Made by a program: the position numbers and the translations under genes
The notes under the pieces: generated by a model
Told to the model about the DNA's origin: nothing
Databases searched by the model: none
What the model saw: the letters and a program-made list of their open reading frames with translations, nothing else
Source: Lentibacter algarum
GTDB lineage: Bacteria; Pseudomonadota; Alphaproteobacteria; Rhodobacterales; Rhodobacteraceae
Length of the DNA stretch: 64,000 nucleotides
Direction: 5' to 3'
Assembly: GCF_018860975.1 (NCBI RefSeq)
Contig: NZ_JAHKQI010000006.1
Span: forward strand, 1-64,000
Shown here: piece after piece, positions 58,572 through 64,000 of the stretch
How positions within the stretch are numbered: the stretch's first letter is position 1
Layout: the number at the start of each line of letters is the position of its first letter

Positions 58572-59342
58572 ATGCTGCCGATGCTTGATCATATACTCGC
58601 CCCGCTCGCCCGCCTTCTTGTCGCGCGTGGTGTGGTGTTCTCTGACTTGGTCGAACGCCTAAAGGGCCACTATGTGCAGGCCGCAACAGAGCAATCGGAG
58701 GGGAAAACAACCGACAGCCGCCTCTCGGTAATGACAGGCCTGCAGCGCCGCGACATCGCCCGCCTACGGGCGTTCGAGCACAAACAGCCAAAGCCGAACC
58801 CGCTCACACGGCTGGTCGCACTTTGGCAGTCTCTCCCTGAATACAGCAGTGACGGCGCGCCCAAGCTCTTGCCCCGCACCGGTGATGCGCCCAGTTTTGA
58901 AAGCCTTGCCCGCACTGTCCGCCAAGACGTGCACCCCCGCGCCATGCTTGACGCGTTGTTTGCGTCGGGCACTGTCAAGCTCAGCCAGGATAGTGTTGAG
59001 CTGGTGCAAACGGCCTATGTGCCGTTGGCGGGCTCTGAAGAGCAGCTTGACTACCTCGCCGCAAATGTTGGCGATCACCTCGCCGCAGCCGCAGACAACG
59101 TGCTCGCCCCGCACCCGCCGCATTTTGAGCGCGCGGCGCATTACACTGGCCTGAGCGAAGCGCAAATCAAGGGCTTGCAAAGCCGGTATGATGCCGCTCA
59201 AATGGCCCTGCTTGAAGAGATCGCCCAAGACGCCGAACGCCTGAAGGCCCAAGCCCCAGCTGGCGCAGCGCAACGGTTTCGGGCAGGTGGGTATTTTTTT
59301 AGCTCGACAGAGAACGCCAATGAAGGGCCGACCAATGACTAG
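58572..59342 (+). CDS. DUF6502-like protein
   Basis: A 256-residue soluble protein opening MLPMLDHILAPLARLLVARG, with GLQRRDIARLRAFE and ARTVRQDVHPRAMLDALFAS further on, features I associate with DUF6502. The N-terminal half looks like a helix-turn-helix-type module, so a DNA-binding role is possible but unproved. In-frame starts are at 58554, 58572 and 58581, with no clear ribosome-binding site to choose; I prefer 58572. It overlaps the following lipoprotein gene by 8 bases. Confidence 0.75.
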   Translation: MLPMLDHILAPLARLLVARGVVFSDLVERLKGHYVQAATEQSEGKTTDSRLSVMTGLQRRDIARLRAFEHKQPKPNPLTRLVALWQSLPEYSSDGAPKLLPRTGDAPSFESLARTVRQDVHPRAMLDALFASGTVKLSQDSVELVQTAYVPLAGSEEQLDYLAANVGDHLAAAADNVLAPHPPHFERAAHYTGLSEAQIKGLQSRYDAAQMALLEEIAQDAERLKAQAPAGAAQRFRAGGYFFSSTENANEGPTND

Positions 59343-59586
59343 CCGCATCATCCTGCCCTTTTTGGCGCTGACCTTGCTCACAACATGCGCGGCCTATGAC
59401 GACATGCAGGCGCGCAAATCGGCGGCACCTGCAGCAGAATCTGTCGCCGTAGACGCCATCGCGGTTGAGCCTGCACCCGCACCTATGGCTGATAGCGCAA
59501 GTGAAGGCAGCACCGCCGTCCACGACACGCCGCTTGAGCAATGTTCAGGCGACGGTATCGGCGGCACCGGCTGCCCGGATTTGTGA
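59335..59586 (+). CDS. Small lipoprotein, unknown function
   Basis: An 83-residue protein with a lipoprotein signal peptide (RIILPFLALTLLTTC, lipobox LTTC) and a short Ala/Pro-rich mature part ending EQCSGDGIGGTGCPDL, which has two cysteines that could pair. AAGGG lies eight bases before ATG 59335. It overlaps the end of the DUF6502-like gene, so the two are co-expressed. No family is recognised. Confidence 0.7.
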   Translation: MTSRIILPFLALTLLTTCAAYDDMQARKSAAPAAESVAVDAIAVEPAPAPMADSASEGSTAVHDTPLEQCSGDGIGGTGCPDL

Positions 59587-59925
59587 GCCAACGGAACGCT
59601 GGATCGCCACGATCTTCGTTCTCAGCCATGATATCAGTGATTGTATCTCGCCGCATAACATACGCGACTCACTCAGCGGTTTGGGCATGGGTCATGTAAA
59701 AATTCACATTCGGCCATTCAGGTATCACTTTGGCAGCTGAACCACGCGCATACCACAAAGCAACCCTGTTACTTAAACAACGGCGCTCGCTATTCCGCCC
59801 ATTGATCGCATTCCCGCTTTGCCCTATTGCAAAACAACCCCCGCGTAGGACACAGTATTTCAGCACTAAGTCGTAACCGAAATTGGGCCAGCGTTTTTGG
59901 CCATGTAACCACCTGAAAGCAGATT
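59587..59925. other. Intergenic stretch before greA, nothing recognised
   Basis: About 340 bases with no supported gene. A minus-strand frame ending WPNVNFYMTHAQTAE near 59669 is not recognised and lacks a ribosome-binding site. Base composition is slightly more A+T-rich than the surroundings. The greA promoter must lie here or further upstream. Confidence 0.5.
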
Positions 59926-60396
59926 ATGGAAAAATTCCCCATGACCCGCGCCGGCCATACCGCGCTGGAAGCCGAACTCAAGAACCTCAAGTCAGTTGAG
60001 CGCCCCTCAGTTATCAAAGCCATTGCCGAAGCGCGTGAGCTTGGCGATCTCAAAGAGAACGCCGAGTATCACTCTGCGCGCGAAAAGCAGGGCTTCATCG
60101 AAGGCCGCATTCAAGAGATCGAAGCCGTGCTTAGCCTCGCCGAAGTGATTGATCCCACAACACTTTCTGGCACTGTCAAATTCGGCGCGACCGTGACGAT
60201 GGTTGATGAAGACACCGACGAAGAGAAAACATGGCAGATCGTAGGCCAGCATGAAGCCAACATTGAAAAAGGCTTGCTCAACATGAAGTCACCTATTGCC
60301 CGTGCCCTGATCGGCAAGGAAGAAGGCGACAGCGTTGAAGTGCGCACGCCCGGCGGCGAAAAGAGTTACGAGATCCTGACAATCGCATTTGTCTGA
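59926..60396 (+). CDS. greA: Transcription elongation factor GreA
   Basis: Factor that stimulates RNA cleavage by backtracked RNA polymerase. The 156-residue protein has an N-terminal coiled-coil domain with acidic tip residues ([19 protein letters not shown]) and a C-terminal FKBP-like domain ([15 protein letters not shown]-type, here [20 protein letters not shown]). It starts [18 protein letters not shown]. It lies 16 bases upstream of the next gene and may be co-transcribed with it. Confidence 0.97.
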   Translation: MEKFPMTRAGHTALEAELKNLKSVERPSVIKAIAEARELGDLKENAEYHSAREKQGFIEGRIQEIEAVLSLAEVIDPTTLSGTVKFGATVTMVDEDTDEEKTWQIVGQHEANIEKGLLNMKSPIARALIGKEEGDSVEVRTPGGEKSYEILTIAFV

Positions 60397-60412
60397 TAGA
60401 GAAAGACGGGAC

Positions 60413-61426
60413 ATGGCCGAGCCAAACGAAACCCGACCGACACCACTGGGCCTTTATGCCCGCGCCAACAACAAGTCGATCACCTCGGTCGAAGTGATCG
60501 CGCTTGCTTTGTCGGCGGTCTGGCTGCTCGGCTCGGCGATCTTTTTTCTGACGCTTCCCACCGCGCCGCAAACCGATGATGGCAGCGGATCGTTGCGGTT
60601 CATCATGACAATGCTGGCCGTGTTTATGCCCGTCGGGATGATCTGGGTCGCCGCAACAGCTGCGCGTTCAAGCCGGATCATGCGCGAAGAAAGCCAGCGC
60701 CTGCAGGCAGCGATTGATGCGATACGCAACGCCTATATTGTGCAGAGCCAAGCCGGAAATGCGGGCGGCCAGCCTTCGGTTGCGCGCAAGCTTGACGAGA
60801 TCGCCGCAGCGCAACGCAAGACAGAGACTGCGTTGGCAACATTTTCTTCCTCACGTGAAGCACGCTCTGCCCCCGCACCAGAGCCAGCATCAGCGCAGGC
60901 TGGCGAAGAGCAAACCGCTCTGCCGTTGGGAACACGCGCCGAAGACATCGCGCCGAGCCTGACCAACGAAGAATTCATCCGCGCTGTCAACTTCCCCGAG
61001 ACGGCGGAAGACACCATCGGTTTCAATGCCCTGCGAAAGGCTCTCAAAGATCGTGCAACATCGGGCCTCGTGCAAGCCAGCCAAGATGTGCTGACCCTGC
61101 TTAGCCAAGACGGCATCTACATGGACGACCTTAACCCCGACATGGCACGCCCCGAGATATGGCGCCGTTTTGCGGCTGGTGAGCGTGGCCGTCAGATTGC
61201 CTCGCTCGGCGGCGTGCGCGACCGTTCCTCGCTCGCCTTGGCGGCCGGCCGGATGCGCGAAGACCCGATCTTTCGCGATGCGGTTCACCATTTTCTGCGC
61301 CGTTTTGACAAGAGCTTTGCGCAGTTTGAAACCCAAGCCAGTGACAGCGACATATCCGAACTCGCAGGCACTCGCACCGCCCGTGCCTTCATGCTCTTGG
61401 GGCGCATTGCCGGTGTGTTTGACTGA
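60413..61426 (+). CDS. Membrane protein with coiled coil, unknown function
   Basis: A 337-residue protein with two hydrophobic segments (about 27-50 and 62-82), a predicted coiled coil (about 85-145, MREESQRLQAAIDAIRNAY), an Ala/Pro-rich linker and a C-terminal helical domain with GFNALRKALKDRATSGLVQA and DRSSLALAAGRMREDP. I do not recognise a named family. I chose ATG 60413 over an upstream TTG, which would overlap greA. It is likely anchored in the inner membrane with a cytoplasmic helical domain. Confidence 0.7.
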   Translation: MAEPNETRPTPLGLYARANNKSITSVEVIALALSAVWLLGSAIFFLTLPTAPQTDDGSGSLRFIMTMLAVFMPVGMIWVAATAARSSRIMREESQRLQAAIDAIRNAYIVQSQAGNAGGQPSVARKLDEIAAAQRKTETALATFSSSREARSAPAPEPASAQAGEEQTALPLGTRAEDIAPSLTNEEFIRAVNFPETAEDTIGFNALRKALKDRATSGLVQASQDVLTLLSQDGIYMDDLNPDMARPEIWRRFAAGERGRQIASLGGVRDRSSLALAAGRMREDPIFRDAVHHFLRRFDKSFAQFETQASDSDISELAGTRTARAFMLLGRIAGVFD

Positions 61427-61478
61427 CGCTTAACAGGCGGATGCTAATGCGCTATCCTCGCCTTTAAGGAGAGCGCAT

Positions 61479-62852
61479 ATGACCAAGATCGTTATCTGCA
61501 TCGACGGCACCGGCAACGAGATCGGTGATCGCGAGAGCAATGTGCTCAAGCTTTACAAGGCGATGCGCAAGGATGACCAGCAACTGGCACAATATGTTAT
61601 GGGCGTGGGCACCTTTGATGGCACGCAATACATGGGCCGGGCGCGGCAGGCCGTGAATGCACTGCTGGGGCAGGCTTTTGGCTATGGCCTCGAGGATGAC
61701 GTGCTAACAGCCTACCGCTTTTTGTGCCGCAATTACCGCTCCAAGGACCGCAAGCAAAAGGAAGACACCGGCCTCTCTGACGCCGCCGCCGAAAGTGACC
61801 ATATCTACCTGTGCGGCTTCTCTCGCGGTGCATATGCTGCGCGGATATTGGCGGGCTTTGTTCACAACTTCGGGCTCGTCGCCCCCGACAAGCTGCACTT
61901 GATCGTGCCGGTTTTTCGGGCCTACCGACGCGTAACCGATGCTGACCCGTCAGATAAAGATGCCAAAGTTTTCAAAGCGCTGCGCGAGTATGAAGCCGTG
62001 TTGTCGCCCGAGCCCGCTGCGATACGGGCGCTGCTGCTGTTTGACACTGTCAGCTCGCTTATTCGCTTTCGCCGCCCGTTTTACAACCTGCGCAAGCACG
62101 CCAGCTTTGCCGAGTTCGGCACGCACGCCAGCGTCAACTCGAACGTCTCAGTGCGTATCGTTTTGCATGCACTCGCGTGGCACGAACGCCGCTCGCTTTT
62201 CAGGCCCCAACTTTGGAACCCCAAACCCGAAGACCGATCCGAAAAGGCACCGGACGGCGAGCCGCTTTACTACGGCAACAACTTTCGAGTGCCGGCTCGC
62301 GAACGCATTCAACAGGTGCGTCAACGCTGGTTCTCGGGGTTTCATTCCGATGTTGGCGGCTCGCCCCCCGAAGACCAAAGCGGGCTGGGAAAAATCTCGT
62401 TGCTGTGGATGCTGGATGCCTTGAGCGACGCAGAGAAAGCCGCCGATGCGCAAGACAATGCGGCCCGAAAGAAAGCCCGAAAAGGCCCGCTTCCGGGGCG
62501 CCGTCAGTATGGATTGAAGCTGAAAACCGGAGCGCGTAAAAGCTACCTTGAAGGCCAGGACCCTGACAAGAAAACGCCGGGTGGCTTGCCCTACGTTGGC
62601 CCGGACGCTGAGGCTCCTTTGCATGATTCCCACAAGCATGGCGCGCTCGCTTGGCTTTGGGTCGTGCTCGAGTTTTTCCCCAAATCGCTGCGCCGCCGTG
62701 AAACGGGGCCGGTAAAGTGGTATCGTCGTGGCTGGCTTATTGCGTGGTATTTGCCCCTGTTTGAGCCGCGTCAGGCCCACCCCGAGCAAGAGGTTGATCC
62801 GAGCTTGAGAACGCGGTTATCGCAAGACCGCGATCACCAAACGCCTAGATGA
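61479..62852 (+). CDS. DUF2235 alpha/beta-hydrolase (Tle1-like phospholipase family)
   Basis: A 457-residue hydrolase of the DUF2235 family. It starts with the typical IVICIDGTGNE segment. The nucleophile motif is GFSRGAYAAR (Ser115), the acid lies in LFDTVSSL (Asp189) and the histidine in GFHSDVGGSPP (His289 or following Asp). Members include type VI secretion phospholipase effectors, but no secretion or immunity gene is next to it, so an ordinary housekeeping or membrane-lipid role is as likely. Its end overlaps the convergent moeA by 8 bases. Confidence 0.88.
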   Translation: MTKIVICIDGTGNEIGDRESNVLKLYKAMRKDDQQLAQYVMGVGTFDGTQYMGRARQAVNALLGQAFGYGLEDDVLTAYRFLCRNYRSKDRKQKEDTGLSDAAAESDHIYLCGFSRGAYAARILAGFVHNFGLVAPDKLHLIVPVFRAYRRVTDADPSDKDAKVFKALREYEAVLSPEPAAIRALLLFDTVSSLIRFRRPFYNLRKHASFAEFGTHASVNSNVSVRIVLHALAWHERRSLFRPQLWNPKPEDRSEKAPDGEPLYYGNNFRVPARERIQQVRQRWFSGFHSDVGGSPPEDQSGLGKISLLWMLDALSDAEKAADAQDNAARKKARKGPLPGRRQYGLKLKTGARKSYLEGQDPDKKTPGGLPYVGPDAEAPLHDSHKHGALAWLWVVLEFFPKSLRRRETGPVKWYRRGWLIAWYLPLFEPRQAHPEQEVDPSLRTRLSQDRDHQTPR

Positions 62853-64000
62853 ATGAACTGAACGGCAGAAAGGTCACGGCGTCGCCCTCAGCAATGTCCG
62901 CGGCTTCGTCAGGTAAAACAACAAGCCCCTCAGCCCAGCTTAACCCGCTGATCCTGCCGGAGCCTTCCGAGGCAAAAACTTCAACCCTTCCCTGACGCAT
63001 ACGTGCGCGCAAATACTCGCGCCGTCCGGCCTTTTTGCGTTTGGAAAACCCCGCAGGAACCGAAAACCCCTGCGGCTCAAGCCAGCCATTGCCCGCCAAC
63101 TTTCCGAGCGCAGGACGGGCGAAAACCAGCAGGCAAACCAGCGCAGCAACAGGGTTGCCGGGCAAGCCGAACACTGGCGTTCCGTTCCAAACCCCGAGCG
63201 CCAAGGGCCTTCCGGGCTTGATCGCAATGCGCCATTCGTTGAGCGACCCTGTGTCTCTGAGCAGTGCCGAGACATGATCCTCATCCCCCGCCGAAGCGCC
63301 GCCCGAGGTGATGATCACATCAACTTCCGCGCTGTTCAGCCGCGCCCTCAAAACCTCACGATCGTCGCGCACCAATCCAAGGTTGACGGCGTCAAAACCC
63401 ATCTGTTCAAGCAAGCTCAACAGCATCACCCGATTGGCATCAAAAATCTGCCCGTCTTGCGCTGCTTGCCCCGGCTCGACGATCTCGTCACCCGTCGAAA
63501 GAACACCGACTTTCAGGCGTTCATAAACGGGCAAAACCCCGTGTCCGACTGCCGCCGCCAGAGCAAGATCAGCCGCGCCCAACCGCTTGCCTGCTTGCAA
63601 GCATATGTCGCCCTTCACCACGTCCTCGCCCGCTTTGCGGGTGTTGGCGTTTGGCTTCACTCCGGCGCGAAAGGCAACGGCCTGCTGCGAAGCATTCACG
63701 TCCTCCTCCAAGATCACCGTATCAACGCCATCAGGCAAGGCCGCGCCGGTCAAAATGCGGATCGCGTGGCCCTCGGGAACGCGCCCTTCAAAGCGCAAAC
63801 CGGCGGCTGCACGGCCCTTAACCAAAGGCAACAACTGGTCGCCCTCGCCAAGCGCAGCAAAGGCAAACCCATAGCCATCAACGGCCGAGTTAGGCAGCGG
63901 GGGATTCGAGCGCAGAGCTTTGATATCACTTGCCAAAACTCGCCCGACAGCCACACTCAAAGCCACGTTCTCAACGGCTTTTACGGGATGCAACCGCGCG
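62845..64000 (-). CDS. moeA: Molybdopterin molybdenumtransferase (5' end outside window)
   Basis: Enzyme that inserts molybdate into adenylated molybdopterin in cofactor synthesis. The visible 385 residues include NPPLPNSAVDGYGFA, RILTGAALPDGVDTV, the MoCF_biosynth motif LSTGDEIVEPGQ, ITSGGASAGDEDHV and LPGNPVAALVC. The frame continues unbroken to the window edge (ARLHPV), so the true start lies beyond 64000. It is convergent with the DUF2235 gene. Molybdoenzyme maturation is its only known role here. Confidence 0.96.
   Translation of the reverse strand, partial: ARLHPVKAVENVALSVAVGRVLASDIKALRSNPPLPNSAVDGYGFAFAALGEGDQLLPLVKGRAAAGLRFEGRVPEGHAIRILTGAALPDGVDTVILEEDVNASQQAVAFRAGVKPNANTRKAGEDVVKGDICLQAGKRLGAADLALAAAVGHGVLPVYERLKVGVLSTGDEIVEPGQAAQDGQIFDANRVMLLSLLEQMGFDAVNLGLVRDDREVLRARLNSAEVDVIITSGGASAGDEDHVSALLRDTGSLNEWRIAIKPGRPLALGVWNGTPVFGLPGNPVAALVCLLVFARPALGKLAGNGWLEPQGFSVPAGFSKRKKAGRREYLRARMRQGRVEVFASEGSGRISGLSWAEGLVVLPDEAADIAEGDAVTFLPFSSFI

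Noticed and set aside
61479-62852. Type VI secretion phospholipase effector
   Set aside because: The DUF2235 fold fits, but there are no VgrG, PAAR, Hcp or immunity genes nearby, so an effector role is not supported.

Overview
The window reads as a chromosomal segment of an alphaproteobacterium, most likely a Rhodobacterales (roseobacter-group) organism. This rests on gene content and protein sequence: RpoH begins with the GNYANLPAPTPEGGLNRYMQ block I associate with this group, the tRNA-His lacks G-1 and has A73 (an alphaproteobacterial trait), and several small lineage-type families occur (DUF6476-, DUF6324- and DUF6502-like). I see no rRNA, CRISPR array, intact insertion sequence or prophage.

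Positions 1-21800 hold the ribosomal/RNA-polymerase supercluster, all on the minus strand. In transcription order it is a hypothetical membrane protein, secE, nusG, rplK-rplA, rplJ-rplL, rpoB-rpoC, rpsL-rpsG-fusA and the first codons of tuf. Two blocks interrupt the usual order. A trimethylamine/histamine-dehydrogenase-family enzyme (15941-17995) sits between rplA and rplJ. A three-gene overlapping unit of two paralogous glycosyltransferases around a DMT-family transporter (3351-5886) sits between rpoC and rpsL. A clear sigma-70 promoter (TTGACA-N17-TATACG) precedes rpsL.

Positions 21876-34000 are minus-strand accessory genes: a four-gene overlapping operon (flavin monooxygenase, bile-acid/sodium-symporter-type transporter, epimerase, SDR), an H-NOX/HNOBA-GGDEF signalling pair whose H-NOX protein lacks the heme-ligating histidine, a DUF4153 membrane protein, a lone PvuRts1I/AbaSI-type modification-dependent endonuclease, an MttB-family methyltransferase and xseA. 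Positions 33838-40169 are mostly housekeeping: purD, a membrane dipeptidase, rpoH, a CHMI-like tautomerase beside a glyoxalase remnant, a zinc-ribbon/TerB protein, and rluD, whose start codon overlaps that of a divergent small membrane protein.

Positions 40560-48200 look like a transferred cassette: a LuxR-type regulator, a complete branched-chain-type ABC importer (binding protein, two ATPases, two permeases) and a class II histone-deacetylase-like amidohydrolase. It is followed by a decayed 2-oxoglutarate-oxygenase-like pseudogene and debris that end exactly at the 3' end of tRNA-His.

Positions 48240-64000 mix housekeeping and lineage genes: GNAT, a DUF6324-like peptide, thioesterase, iron alcohol dehydrogenase, mmcB, an ArsR/SRPBCC operon with a visible double operator, a candidate structured ncRNA, ispE with a TPR protein, ETF-QO, a VWA lipoprotein divergent from a DUF6502-like protein, greA with a membrane protein, a DUF2235 hydrolase and the 3' part of moeA. 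A recurring theme is amine metabolism feeding the respiratory chain: the amine dehydrogenase family reduces ETF, and ETF-QO is also in the window, with an MttB-family protein and a flavin monooxygenase between them.
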